Assembly: GCF_905404315.1 (NCBI RefSeq)
Contig: NC_066273.1
Coordinates: 10,540,001 to 10,604,000 of the forward strand
Origin: Leptidea sinapis
Lineage: Eukaryota; Arthropoda; Insecta; Lepidoptera; Pieridae
Direction: 5' to 3'
Length of the DNA: 64,000 nt
The notes beneath the pieces were generated by a model that saw only the letters and a list, made by a program, of their open reading frames with translations, did no database searches and was not told the origin of the DNA. The first letter of the stretch is position 1, and each line of letters starts with the position of its first letter. Shown in pieces: positions 1-10,867 of the stretch. The position numbers and the translations under genes are program-made.

Positions 1-897
1 ACGCAGGTCTCTCTCGGGGAATCGTCGACCAGTGCCGGGAGAAACTTGTGTCTTCTATCGAGTCCTCTCTCGAGAAGGTCGCGGAATGGAATAAATTGAA
101 CCTTGTCCAATTCAACCCCCAGAAGACTCAAGTTTGCGCGTTTACCACTAAAAACCCCATTTGCCGTATCACCGCTCATCGACAACACTTCCCTTAAAGC
201 CTCGCCTAGTATCGGAGTACTGGGTCTCGAAATCTCGAGTGATTGCCAATTCCGTGGCCATCTGGAGGGCAAAGCCAAATTGGCTTCGAAGAAGCTGGGG
301 GTCATTAATAGCCCACGGCAATACTTCAAGCCGGCCCACATTCTAGCACTCTACAAATCGCAGGTCCGGCCACACATGGAGTATTGCTGTCATATCTGGT
401 CTGGCGCACCCCAGTATCTGCTCGATCCATTTGACCACGTGCAACGCAGTGCTCAAGTGCTCTGTGAACGGCTGGATCACTTGGCGTTGCGTAGAGACGT
501 CGCTTCATTGTGTGTCTTCTACCGCATTTATCACAGGGACTTCTGAAGAGCTGTTTAACCTTATTCCTGCCGCCGAATTCCACCTTCGCACGACACGCCA
601 CAAATTAGGATACCATCCCCACTATCTGGATGTATGGCGGTGCTCCACAGTGCAGTTTTCAAGGAGCTTTCTTCCTCGTACTACTAAGCTGTGGAATGAG
701 CTTCCTTGTGCGGTGTTTCCGGGACGATACGACATGGGTACCTTCAAAAAAAGCGCGTACACCTTTCTTAAAGGCCGGCAACGCTCTTGTGATTCCTCTG
801 GTGTTGCAAGAAAATGTGGGCGGCAGTGATCACTTAACACCAGGTGACCCGTACGCTCGTTTGTCCTCCTATTCCATATTTAAAAAAAATGGGGGGG
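1..897 (+). mobile_element. LINE family A copy, RT C-terminal part, broken
   Basis: This is a non-LTR retrotransposon fragment cut by the left window edge. It encodes the region after the RT catalytic core and the C-terminal segment, split over two frames (about 103-546, then 431-829). Diagnostic pieces are YKSQVRPHMEYCCHIWSG, LALRRDVASLCVFYRIYH and FLPRTTKLWNELPCAVFP. A deletion near 450-460, where the paralogue at 14.08 kb carries an extra stretch before VLCERLD, causes the frame change. The 3' end reads TCCTATTCCATA followed by an A-rich tail. The family is CR1/Jockey-like by its C-terminus, but the clade was not resolved. It is dead DNA. Confidence 0.85.
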
Positions 898-962
898 CAG
901 GGTGTTTCAATTAGCATCAGCTGAACGTCCTGCTCATCTCGTCCCTTATTTTCATAAAAAAA
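889..962 (+). mobile_element. 5'-truncated hairpin-SINE 3' tail
   Basis: Directly after the A-rich tail of the LINE A copy comes the 3' end of the window's abundant hairpin SINE: GGCAGGGTGTTTCAATTAGC, then CATCAGCTGAACGTCCTGCT and an A-run. Only the last ~70 bases are present, so this is a severely truncated insertion or a chimeric tail. Confidence 0.75.
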
Positions 963-1166
963 TATTAACAGCGTCTGTAAATTGATGTGATACTGCACTC
1001 GTAATTCTTATAGATTTTTTTAAGATTTATTTACTTTTGTTACACGTGGGCCATACTGAAAGTTTATGGTATTTTGAAATAGAATACTCCAACAGTGTGT
1101 TATATTTTAGTTTATGTGATTGTTATTTGTTTTATCTACACCCATGCTTTAAATCCTCTATTTAAT

Positions 1167-1630
1167 ATTCTGAAACAGTTAGCTTATTGCCAACATTGAA
1201 ACACCCAATGTTCTAATAACCATTACATCACCCAAAAGAGTGTTGTAATGTTGTACTGAATTTCATAACAACACACCTATGTTTTTTTTTATCCTTTCAT
1301 GCGCAAAGAGTTTCAACATACAGCCACATTCTTATTGCTCGATGCGTGGTATCTGTATGAATTTCAAAAAAAGAACATTCTCGTTTACGCGCGCTCTACA
1401 CTACCAGAACGTCGCGCGCTGTAAAAAAAAGTAGGTTATTCGAATCCCCGCCATTTTTCTTCGATATTTCTATTGTTTATTATTGCACTATACAAAATGT
1501 AAAGTACTACTAAAATAAATAATTGTTTCATTAATACTTATTTTATTTGTATATAATCAGTAACGAATGATATTAGGTTACTACTAGGACTGGTGTTTTA
1601 ATGTTAGCAGTAAGCTAACTGTTCCAGAAT
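1167..1630. repeat. Inverted-repeat element, 39-bp arms
   Basis: The arm at 1167-1205 (starts ATTCTGAAACAGTTAGCTTA) is matched in reverse complement by 1592-1630, with about 80% identity. The ~390 bases between the arms are AT-rich and non-coding. This is probably an old MITE or foldback; no flanking duplication was recognised. Confidence 0.6.
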
Positions 1631-1687
1631 CTTTTAGAGGATTCATATTCTGGGTCTAGATAAAGTCTTGTATGCAACTGTTGATAA

Positions 1688-1773
1688 TTAGGTATTAAAA
1701 CACTCATGTGATACTATTATCACAATCGGCTTCGCCTCGTGAGATAAACCCACATTCGTGTTTTAATACCCCT
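1688..1773. repeat. Short foldback, GGTATTAAAACAC arms
   Basis: GGTATTAAAACACTCATGTG near 1690 pairs with CACATTCGTGTTTTAATACC near 1752-1771. The loop contains ATCGGCTTCGCCTCGTGAG. This is a small hairpin repeat, probably MITE-derived; function unknown. Confidence 0.6.
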
Positions 1774-2121
1774 TATTATAAATAACTATTAACATTATGT
1801 TGTCGTTTTGAAAATTGTGTGGCGGTATTGTAATGACTTTTAACTCTAGAAAATATTCTCGCCATGATTTTTTAATTATTTTCGCTCCAAGGGTAAGGAG
1901 AAAACCCGCAAACAATGTGTTTTTAGACAAATTTTATGGTGAAAATGCCTATATGAGCTATGAACACTACTTGTTTCTATTACACATACCTTTAAGTCAT
2001 ATTTTTAGATGCTTCCAATGCTTGCTGTTAGTTATAGTTACCACTCCAGAGCTATGAAATGAAATTTTATTTGCAGGAAACATTGTACTTAAGGTGTTAA
2101 CAATATAATGGATAATCCAAT

Positions 2122-2213
2122 TTCGTCAATTGACATGCAAAATATGTTACAAAATTGTCTAAACACTAATCGTACAGTTATATTGAAACATGTCGGATTT
2201 CACAATGATATCA
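2122..2213 (-). repeat. Dispersed repeat, second copy at 38.19 kb
   Basis: The reverse complement of this stretch matches 38186-38263: both contain GTGAAATCCGACATGTTTCA and CATATTTTGCATGTCAA in the same order. No coding potential is visible. It is an unclassified interspersed repeat. Confidence 0.55.
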
Positions 2214-2359
2214 ATAATATTTATAAAATGAAATTTTAAGATATTATAATATGAGACGTAAATAACTTAATAATTCATTTAGTACCTATGTATAATATTA
2301 ACAAATTCAATGTCATAAAAGTATATTAATTTACATATATTATTATCAAATAGACTAAT

Positions 2360-3049
2360 TCATTTTGTATTGAAAAATTCATTTAAACTATAGAAGCACT
2401 TATTTGTTAACCACTGATGCAGTCTTCTTTTAAAAACTTTGAACGGTAAATCTTTCAATTCATTGGGCAATTTATTATATATTTTCACAGACATGCTGAA
2501 ACAATTTCTACTAAAAGATGCAGTTCTACAGAAGGGCATTATGAGTTTATTTGGATACCTTGTGTTTAAAACCTTCTGGCTTTTTTTTGTATAGAAATCA
2601 CACATATGTTTTTGAACAAATAGGCTTATTTCATAAATGTATAGGCATGGCAGCGATAGAATTTTCAATTTTTTAAATAGCGGTCGACAAGAATCTAGGG
2701 GGCCGGCTCCACAAACCGCCCTGATACACTTCTTCTGTCCAATAAATAAATGCCCTATGCTCACCGAGTTGCCCCATATGACCAATCCATATCTTAAAGC
2801 TGAAACCACGAATGCATGATATGCCATTATCGCTGTTTTTTCACCTATTGTTTTTGATACGCGTTTGAGGACAAATACATATTGGTTAATTTTTTTGCTA
2901 ATTTTGTCAACATGTGACTTGAAGGACAAGTTGCTGTCTAAAGAAATACCAAGAAAATTGACAAGTTGTGCTTCTTTAATATTCTCATTATGATAATTAA
3001 CATTAATATCTTTTCCTTTCCCATTCTTATTATAATACTGCATATACAT
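2360..3049 (-). pseudogene. LINE C RT thumb and C-terminal region
   Basis: There are 229 open codons containing VNFLGISLDSNLSFKSHVDK (the post-catalytic FLGI block), ALRYGLVIWGN and KIYNKLPNELKDLPFKVFKR. This is the usual region after the catalytic domain in CR1/Jockey-group LINEs. The join to the RT frame is broken at the run of T at about 3050-3060, a likely slippage frameshift. Confidence 0.8.
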
Positions 3050-4310
3050 TGTTTTTTTTTATATTTACAGTCAGGTTATTTTCAGTAAGCCATTCAATTG
3101 TGTCCTTTATTGTTTTATTAATTTCTATATCATATGTCAATTCATTGTTACATTTAATTACAATAGAGATGTCATCAGCAAAAAGAGTACAGTTATTAGT
3201 AGTAATGCTAGGTAAGTCGTTTATGTAGATTATGAATAGAAGTGGACCCAATATACTTCCTTGTGGTACACCTTTTGTTTTAAGTCTAAGTTCTGATCGA
3301 TAAGGTATTACTTCTTGTTTATTATTTAATTTAGCAATTTCAACGTATTGAGTACGGTTTGAAAGATAACTTTTAAGCCAGTCATTTGCTAGACCTCGAA
3401 TACCATATTGAGCGCATTTATCTAATAGTTTTTCATGACAAACATTGTCAAAAGCTTTGCTCATATCAAAAAATGATGTTACTGGAATTTTTGTGTCCAT
3501 GCATTCCGATATTTCTTTTATTAGCGAAAAACACGCTAAAGTTGTTGATTTTCCTTTTTGGAAACCATTTTGTTCCTCCAAAATGATATTATGTTTAGTT
3601 AAAAAAGATGTTAATCGCTTGTGCAGTATCTTTTCAAAAATTTTTGAGATAACAGGAATGAGTGTGATTGGTCGATAGTTGTTAATATCCTTTTTATCAC
3701 CCGCTTTGAGTAAAGGTGTAACTTTTGCCTTTTTTAAATTTGATGGGAAAGTACCTTCTTCAAAAGATAGATTTATTAAGTAGGCTAGGACTGGAGCTAG
3801 TTCCTTTGCACATTCCTTTATTACCTTTGTTGCTATTTCATCGCAGCCCGTGGAATTTGAATTATTAAGTGACTTAATAACGGTTATTATCTCCATTTCA
3901 TCAGTTGGCATTAAGAAAATATTTGAATTGTTATGTTTTAATTTATATGTAGGTTTTTTATTTTTTACATTTTGACTTTGACTTTGTGTGACTGTATTTA
4001 TAAAATAATTAATAAAAATAGTAGCAATCTGAGTTGGATTATTTATAATTTTATTTTCATATTTAATTTCATCGATACTTCCTACATTAGAGTTAGTTTT
4101 ATTTTTAATCACATTCCACGACGCTTTGCATTTATTTTTCGAGTAAAGTATATATTTGTTGTTACTACTTCTCTGAGCTAGGTCTATACACTTGTTGAGA
4201 ATCTTTGAATAATTATTAAATTTGTTTTTGTTGGCAGGTATTTTATTCTTATAATATTGATACCTTAATTTTCTTTTTGTTGCACATGATTTTTTTATAC
4301 CTCTGGACAA
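3030..4310 (-). pseudogene. LINE C reverse transcriptase domain
   Basis: This 426-codon open segment carries RT blocks in order: KAKVTPLLKAGDKKDINNYR PI, then FFDMSKAFDNVCHEKLLDKC, GVPQGSILGPLLFIIYINDL and the catalytic FADD (LFADDISIVI). These are palm-domain landmarks of non-LTR RTs; the acidic residues of the DMSKAFD and FADD boxes are intact. The frame shifts at both ends relative to the endonuclease and C-terminal parts, so no full protein can be made. Confidence 0.9.
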
Positions 4311-5168
4311 CCATTTTATTTTTATACTTAAGAAGAGGAAAACATAATTTATAAAATATGATTAATGTATTGTAAAATTCATCAAAAGATTCGTCCAATT
4401 TCTGGGCATCAAACACGTCTATCCAGTTAAGACTTTTTATACAGTCCTTACATTTGTTTATGTTTTGATTACATAAATCTCTTTTGAAAATTAACTTATA
4501 CGACGGTGTTGAATTATTTATTTTTGTCGGTACTACTAAGAATTGTGCTGTGTCATGATCCGACAGGCCTAACTGACGAATCTCCCCTGTGGCATTTTCT
4601 ATATTACTAACAAAGAGATCAATACAGGATTTTTGCCGAGTAGGTTCATTAATATGTTTAAAAAAATTATAATTTCGCAATAAATTTGTAAACTCCAGAT
4701 TCGTTTTAGTATTTTTTAGAGTGTCGATATTAAAATCACCAACAATCACAATATTACTGGTCTCCCAATATCTTAATTTGTGTAAAAGTAAATCAAGCTT
4801 ATTCAAAAATTCAGCAACGTTCGAATTCGGCGTCCTGTATAGAAATATTACAATTAATTTGTGCTTTGGTATTCTTAAATCACAACATTCGAAAGAATAT
4901 TCTACACATAGCTCATCCATGACATCAAATTTTACAGCCTCAATATAGTCTCTGACTAGAATGCAGACCCCACCACGCTTTTGCTTAAGTCTACAAAAAG
5001 CAGATACCATTGTATATCCATTCAACTTAATATTAGATCTGTTTTCTGCATTCACGAATGTTCTGATAGACATATAACATCTACTACTTTTCCATTTTCA
5101 AAAAGTTCAGTTAGAGCTATGTTTAGTAGATCTTTTTTACTTAAAACGCTTGCTATATTCTGATGCAT
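4249..5168 (-). pseudogene. LINE C endonuclease domain (APE-type)
   Basis: The main frame (5073-4249) contains GGVCILVRDYIEA, IVGDFNIDTL (the D-F-N active-site box) and LGLSDHDTAQF (the S-D-H box), typical of apurinic-like endonucleases of LINEs that nick target DNA. The N-terminal part is in another frame, from an ATG at 5168: MHQNIASVLSKKDLL and VDVICLSEH. The two meet near 5070, so one frameshift splits the domain. Confidence 0.85.
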
Positions 5169-5172
5169 TATA

Positions 5173-5745
5173 TTAAGATAAAATTTGGACTCGAAAAAAT
5201 GAATCGCTTTTGAGATCATTATTTTGTTCTTTACTTTTTAGTTTGAAATAATATGGTATAGTACCTTTTATTATTTTACTATTGGTGCTAGTTTTGGCAG
5301 ACTGCGATATTTGAGCTTGATGTTGACTGCCTTTCGCACTACGAGCCATGATAATTTTACTACCGGGTACTAAATATTTTTGCCTATAATACATTGAGTC
5401 GATAAGCTTATTTATTCTATAACAAAAATCATGAATGAAGTGTTTCTTGCCAGGGTACGATTTTGCTAAAGTCAAGTATGTACAATTTTTATAATTTTTA
5501 CAAGTCAGTTCCAATAAATTATTCAGTTTTCTTTCATTAATGTAGTAATTTTGCAGTACACTGGTTACAATAACTGTTGCTTTATTATGACGCTTTAAGA
5601 AAAAACCAAGTTCCATTATAATTTTGTAAGGATTACTATCCTGTTCGCCTAAACACAAAATTATTTTATCATTATGATTAAATTCAGTATTATTAAACGT
5701 CGCAATGAGTTCATCGCACGTTGCATGAGGTTATTACTAAGGCAC
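5173..5745 (-). pseudogene. LINE C ORF1 C-terminus, SGNH-like?
   Basis: The open reading begins before 5658 in the same frame, and the element is truncated near 5745. It reads KIILCLGEQDSNPY, KATVIVTSVLQNYY and then GKKHFIHDFCYRINKL, followed by a basic tail rich in K, S and Q. Its position upstream of the endonuclease makes it ORF1. The spacing of the blocks resembles the SGNH-hydrolase (esterase) domain found in ORF1 of some CR1-group elements, but the nucleophile end is missing, so this is an inference. Confidence 0.5.
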
Positions 5746-6394
5746 TATTTTGAACTAATATTTTTCTTTATAGGTATACAAGTTTTTTCTCGGCATGACT
5801 TATTTGTTTAGTACGAAAGTCAGAAGAGTTATTCTTAAAGCATGTACCTTTTTTGTGTTGGTTCATTTATTTAGATTAGTAATCAATAACAAGGATTGTA
5901 AGCCTATAAACTGTTAGCACCTGTTAAAATGTTACAAAATTTTACGTTTTCTAACGTAAGAATTTTGCTCGATAATATGATCAGGCGCTTCATTATGCTT
6001 TGCAAACGATTATGCGTGTCTGCGACGTCACAGAATTCAAGTGGCATTTGGTGATAAAACTCCGTAGCTATGTCACAGTAGAAATATGGGTGTGTATTCC
6101 TGGTTCGATGAACACAGACATGGGCGTGATCTCTATGGTGCTTACGTGAAACTGCTGTTACCAAAACTAATATTGAGACTATACGACATTATGAATTATA
6201 TTAAAACTTCAAAGGTTGTAACCTGCAGCCTAATTCGGTTATTAGGCACTTAATGATTTTTTAGATTTCTCAATATCGATAAATTCTTGTTTAAGTTTAC
6301 TTCAAATACTTTTTTATAAGTACAACGTCAACAGGGCAGATGACCAAAGCGGCACTGTAGCTAGTCATGACCTATGTATAACAATTTTTCACAG

Positions 6395-6549
6395 AAATGA
6401 ATGGGGAATAGAGGGCACGATGCACAAAATATGGAGGCTGCTTTCGTACGGCAGAGTCCAGTCGATCAGTTTTGAGCAGCTGTTAAACGACGCAGTGGTG
6501 CCGGGCCACTCACGGCTCATAGCCACCGAGTGTTTCATGTCTATTCTCA
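6395..6549 (+). CDS. Kleisin-like gene (Rad21/Rec8-type), penultimate exon
   Basis: This exon has an acceptor TTTTTCACAG before 6395 and a donor GTAAGT after 6549. It carries one base, then 51 codons, then one base. It reads NEWGIEGTMHKIWRLLSYGR and VQSISFEQLLNDAVVPGHSR, ending ATECFMSIL. Joined to 8976 it keeps frame (split Lys codon). The pattern W..., I(S)F..L, then a helix FMSILKLRQHGFVKV resembles the C-terminal winged helix of Rad21/Rec8 kleisins, which binds the SMC1 head in cohesin. The exon is confident; the family name is moderate, and other winged-helix proteins are possible. Upstream exons were not found. GC content and lack of stops contrast with the flanks. Confidence 0.6.
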
Positions 6550-6599
6550 GTAAGTATTGAAATGATATGCACCGATAATATTATATACCTACACCAATA

Positions 6600-8430
6600 A
6601 AGAAAGTATCTGTGTTGCGTTCAACATTACGTACCAGTATCTTCCACTGATTTGAAATTTAAGTATGTTACAGGTAGCGATATAATAAAAATCTTTAAAT
6701 TAATTAACCTAAAAAATACAAAAGATCTATGTCTATCTATATATTCTACTAATATTGTAAAATACATACTTGACATTATAGCACCTGAATTAGCAATAAT
6801 ATTTAATGAATGCATAGATGAGGGTGTGTTCCCTGACCTCATGAAATACAGAAAAGTTATACCTTTGTTTAAATCGGGCAGTTCTTTTGACCCTGCTAAT
6901 TTCAGACCTATTTCAGTGCTGCCTGTTTTTAGTAAAATCTTTGAAAAACTTTTGCTTCAACAGCTACAAATGTATTTTTGTAAATTAATGAACAAAAATC
7001 AGTTTGGTTTCACTAGGGGCTTATTAATGCGGGTACTAGACTCATTGAGCACATCTTTGACGCCTGGGAAGAGTCACAGGATGCATTGGGCATTTTTTGT
7101 GATTTGTCCAAAGCATTTGACTGCGTCCACCATGAAACTTTACTCCTAAAACTAAAACATTATGGAGTGAAAAATAGAGCCCTAAATCTGTTAAAACTAT
7201 ATTTAAGCGAAAGAGTTCAGATAGTCGATGTAAATGGCAAACGGTCTTCGGGTAAACCTGTGGGAATAGGTGTTCCACAGGGTTCTATTCTCGGTCCTTT
7301 CTTGTTTCTTATATGTATTAACGATCTACCGTTTGTTTTAGATGATAGCCATGAGATTGTATTGTTTGCTGATGATACTTCACTTATTTTTAAAGTGAAG
7401 CGACATGCGGATATTGATGACGAGGTAAACAATGCAATCTCAAAGATAGTGCGTTGGTTTGAGACGAATAATCTGCACTTAAACAGTAAAAAAACAAAGT
7501 GTTTACGGTTCATTACACCAAACACAGCGGAGGTACAAACCAACGTACTTATAAATGACCAGAGATTGGAACTTGTGGACACTACGGTCTTCTTGGGTAT
7601 CACGTTAGATAAAAAGCTTCAGTGGGGTCCACATATTGCCCATCTAGCAGATAGACTCAGCTCTGCGGCATATGCAGTTAGAAAGATTAGAGAGTACACG
7701 GATGTTGCGACCGCTAGATTAGTGTACTTCAGTTATTTTCACAGCATCATGACGTACGGTATATTACTATGGGGTCATGCTGCTGACATTGATATAGTGT
7801 TTGCTCTGCAAAAGAGAGCTGTTCGTGCTATATATCAGCTTGGTTATAGACAGTCTCTCAAAGAAAAATTTAAAGAAATAAATATTATGACTGTTCATTG
7901 TCAGTACATTTATGAAAATTTGTTCACAAAAATCGTCACCTTTTTGCTCTTAATAGTGATTTTCATTATTATAACACTAGAAATAAGGGATTGTTTTTAA
8001 CTAATTCTAGTAGGCTTCATAAGATACATAATAGCTTTAAGGGTAAATGTATACACTTCTATAATAAAGTTCCAGCCACTGTTCAGGCATTATATAAATA
8101 TATAATGTTTTATAAAAAAAATGGCTTTGTCGTAAATCCTATTACTCCACTGCTGAATATCTAAATGATCGGACAGCCTGGGACTAGATTGTGTTTATTT
8201 TATAGGGATAGAAATGACTGTACAATATTGTATATTTTCATTGAAAAGAGCGCAAAAAAAGAATGCTGGGAGAGTTTCTTGCGCCGCTTCTTCTCTCTCA
8301 GAGCGCCATTTGTTTCCGAAGCGGTAGTACTATCTAGTAGTATAAGAAATGACATCAAAAAGAATTCTAAAGGAATCAATTTTGAGAAAATAAATGCATT
8401 TTATGCCTTTACTAAAATAACCTAATATTT
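6600..8430 (+). mobile_element. LINE family B (Daphne-like), 5'-truncated, in kleisin intron
   Basis: This LINE sits in the last intron of the kleisin-like gene, same strand. Open pieces are 6652-7149 and 7086-8000, with a frameshift near 7020-7090 and decay after 7910. Blocks: KYRKVIPLFKSGSSFDPANF RP, IFCDLSKAFDCVHHETLLLK, GVPQGSILGPFLFLICINDL, LFADDTSLIF and VFLGITLDKKLQWGPHIAHL. The end of the protein is recoverable near 8130-8175 (YYSTAEYLND). The 3' UTR at 8240-8425 recurs at 42.4, 45.1 and 50.1 kb. The same family is at 17.75-18.96 kb. Confidence 0.85.
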
Positions 8431-8589
8431 ATATAGGCAATACTCTTCTGACCGACCAAACGGACGTTTTGTGTGCAATAGTGATTATTAAAAAATAATT
8501 GGTAATTTAATTGGTGTCTGCCTGGTATAGTCAACCAGCATAAATACAACGCTGCTCTGCCCAATCAGATCTCATTTTGCACCTTCGTC

Positions 8590-8856
8590 TTCTTCGTTAC
8601 ACTCTTGGTAGAGCGGTCGTGGTCATCACGAAGTGACATCTTTTGGGGCAGATGTGATTCGCCCCACGAGCATTTGCTACTTTCCCTGCTGGTCGACAGT
8701 CTCACAGAGACTGGTCACAGCAGACTTAATTTGGTCGGTCGATCGCATGGGCGACCTTACTCGCCCTCTGGTGCCCTCCACTTTGTCCTTCACTACACGC
8801 TCAATGGACTCACACTCTGAGGTGATGATGGTCATGATGATGATGAAAGTCTAATA
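8590..8856 (+). repeat. SINE-like repeat with (TGATGA) 3' end
   Basis: A GC-rich block in the intron begins ACTCTTGGTAGAGCGGTCG, which resembles a pol III A box (TGGTAGAGCGG), and ends in TGATGATGGTCATGATGATG. The two open frames crossing it look incidental. No convincing B box was seen. It is most likely a SINE or a LINE 3' end; this is moderate to low confidence. Confidence 0.4.
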
Positions 8857-8975
8857 AATTTTATTCAAAGCTTTAAAACTAAGCGCTTTTGAAAAGTAGT
8901 GTCCTAGTTATATTCAACCCTGAAATATCCCGATATATTTAAATAAAGATATTAATATTAATTATTTCATTACAG

Positions 8976-9073
8976 AATTGCGACAACATGGATTCGTAAA
9001 AGTAACGGTGGTTCCAGGTACAAATGAAATTAAGGATATATATCTAGGGCCTCTGATGCAAAAGCACATTTAA
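8976..9073 (+). CDS. Kleisin-like gene, terminal exon
   Basis: Acceptor TTTCATTACAG precedes 8976. The exon gives two bases completing a Lys codon, then 31 codons (LRQHGFVKVTVVPGTNEIKD and IYLGPLMQKHI) and the stop TAA at 9071-9073. In Rad21/Rec8 proteins the end of the winged helix is a hydrophobic strand followed by a short tail, which this fits. The intron between 6549 and 8976 is 2.4 kb and holds a LINE and a SINE-like repeat. The exact phase match supports the model. Confidence 0.6.
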
Positions 9074-9089
9074 ATGTGCCGAGTGCAAG

Positions 9090-9099
9090 AATAAATAAA
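9090..9099 (+). promoter_or_regulatory. Poly(A) signals of the kleisin-like gene
   Basis: Two overlapping AATAAA hexamers occur 17-26 bases after the stop codon. This is the expected place for cleavage and polyadenylation and marks the end of the gene. Confidence 0.65.
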
Positions 9100-9406
9100 A
9101 AACAAAACCTACCTTTAAGTATTTTTTTTAACTTTGTTTTAATAAGTATAATGTAATAGAAAATTATTCGTTCGTTGATATTTTAATTACTTGTTTTAAT
9201 GGATTTCAATAATTGTTTCATTTGTAAGTTTTAGTACTTTGTTTTAATATAATGTAAAAGAAGTTCATTTTGTTGATTATTCGATAAGTGTTTTTATGTT
9301 TTTCAATAAATATTTTGATTCTGTTCTGAATTTGAATGGACAAATTGTTCGCATAATAACAATTTTTTAATAACAGTATGTGTCGATTATTGCGTCTTAG
9401 TTTTTT

Positions 9407-9655
9407 TAAGGAAATAAGGGACGAGACGAGCAGGACGTTCAGGTGATGGTAATTGATACGCCCTGCCTATTACAATGCAGTGCCGCTCAGGATTCTTGAA
9501 AAACCTCAAAAATTCTGAGCGGCACTACAACTGCGCTCGTCACCTTGAGACATAAGATGTTAAGTCTCACTTGCCCAAAAATTTCACTAGCTACGGCGCC
9601 CTTCAGACCAAAACACAGTAATGCTTACAAGTTACACATTACTGCTTCACGGTAC
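9407..9655 (-). mobile_element. Hairpin SINE copy
   Basis: This reverse-oriented copy has its poly(A) end at 9407 (TTTTTTTAAGG in + sense). It contains the family hallmark, an internal inverted repeat AGTGCCGCTCAG...CTGAGCGGCACT at about 9478-9527, and the block CACTAGCTACGGCGCCCTTC. The 5' end stops after TGCTTCACGG, so it lacks the first ~55 bases seen in the copy at 39785-40097. Confidence 0.85.
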
Positions 9656-10280
9656 TTTATTGAAATCTACTGAGAATTTGTGTGAATGTGATACGACCAA
9701 ATACCATAATAAAAACCTACTAGCGTAAAGAAAGTCAAACCTTGCGAGAGTGAATAATATCTCTAACAGAGATAAAGGAAGATAGGAAACGAAATCGAAT
9801 CGATACCGTACTGTAACCGATTTTTATAGACACGTGGTAAGCAGTCAGCTACTCTTGCACTGATCTATATAAATACCACTGGACAGGTTGTTCCATATGT
9901 CTGACAGCAAATACTTCAAAAAGCGCCACCCGCGAGCGTCCAGAGAACTAATTTTGACGTATAATACAAATGGCTGCGAAGGAACGTACAATACTCTGAA
10001 ATATTTTTGCATTTTGAATTAATATCGTTCGTTTTCCGTTTTATTTATAAAATTAAAACTCAAGAATCAACGTAATAAAGGACATATTTGTTTTGTAAAT
10101 ATCTATCGATGTTTGGTGAGGTTGTCCTCACTAGTTTAAGCACCACAGACTCTCGCTACATGGCCAACAGCGTCAAAATGGCGAGTACCAAACAGGCACA
10201 AAAGCACTTTGACAGCCGCCAGTCCAGTGTTATATAGTCTACTATATCAGTGACCTCTAGGTCAGTGTACTCTTGACATG
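9656..10280. other. Intergenic stretch, nothing recognised
   Basis: No exon, RNA gene or family repeat was recognised. The part around 10120-10260 is somewhat GC-richer and lacks long open frames. Confidence 0.5.
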
Positions 10281-10549
10281 TGTGAGGCTCCATTGCAAAG
10301 GTTGCCGTGAAGCGGTAATGTGTAAGCTGTATTGTGTTTTGGTCTGAAAGGCGCCGTAGCTAGTGAAGTTAATGAACAAATGAGGCTAAACATCTTATGT
10401 CAGCAAGGTGACGAGTGCATTTGTAGTGCCATTAAGAATTTTTGGGTTTTTCAAAAATCTTGAGCGGCACTGCATTTTAATGGGCAGGGCGTGTCAATTA
10501 CCATCAGCTGAGCGTCCTGCTCGTCTCATCCCTAATGTCATAAAAAAAG
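10281..10549 (+). mobile_element. Hairpin SINE copy with internal deletion
   Basis: It begins GAGGCTCCATTGCAAAGG and ends with an A-run at 10541-10548. About 40 bases after the head (the ATGCCGGCTAG...GCGCC block of full copies) are missing. The hairpin stem is eroded on the left arm (GTGCCATTAAG) and intact on the right (TTGAGCGGCACTGC). Confidence 0.8.
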
Positions 10550-10854
10550 ATAAAACGCAACATGGCTATGTACCTATGTCTGTTAGTCAATTATATGTTA
10601 ATTGGGCACGAGGTAGACTAGTTTCCGTCGTATATGTAGGTACGTGAACCCGCAATCAATGATTATGTACTTCTATAATATTCAATAACACTTCTTTGTA
10701 TATAGAAATGGAAGAAAAGAAATTTAATGCCTACGAAATCGCGATCAAAATATAGTCATTATAATATAAGCCTTCATTAGGGAGTCACATGATCTTATAA
10801 CACCAACTTTCACCAAGATTGTGCAAGCCATTCTTGAGTTATAAAAGTAGCTAC

Positions 10855-10867
10855 AATCAGACAGACA
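10855..10867. repeat. Left target-site duplication of LOA-like element
   Basis: AATCAGACAGACA here is repeated exactly at 13313-13325, immediately after the (AAT)n tail of the LOA-like LINE. A 13-bp direct repeat flanking a 5'-truncated LINE is the footprint of target-primed insertion. Confidence 0.7.

Larger units (their letters stand above)
2340..5745 (-). mobile_element. LINE family C, Daphne/CR1-like, decayed
   Basis: This non-LTR retrotransposon reads leftwards: the end of an ORF1-like protein (5745-5173), an endonuclease (about 5168-4249), reverse transcriptase (4310-3030) and the RT C-terminal region (3049-2360). Each part is open but the joins change frame near 5070, 4280 and 3040, so it is a pseudogene. 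The C-terminus ends CFYSLNEFF, like the YSINEF/YSIDEFLND endings of Daphne/CR1-group elements; the clade is an inference. The 5' end is truncated inside ORF1. It lies upstream of the kleisin-like exons, in opposite orientation, possibly within an intron of that gene. Confidence 0.85.

Noticed and set aside
2071..2110. Splice acceptor (TTATTTGCAG) starting an exon
   Set aside because: All three frames hit a stop within about 35 bases.
10540..10650. Possible Helitron helicase C-terminus (SVSQLYVNWARGR)
   Set aside because: Resembles the HGQLYVA.SR block only loosely and begins inside a SINE tail; too weak to annotate.
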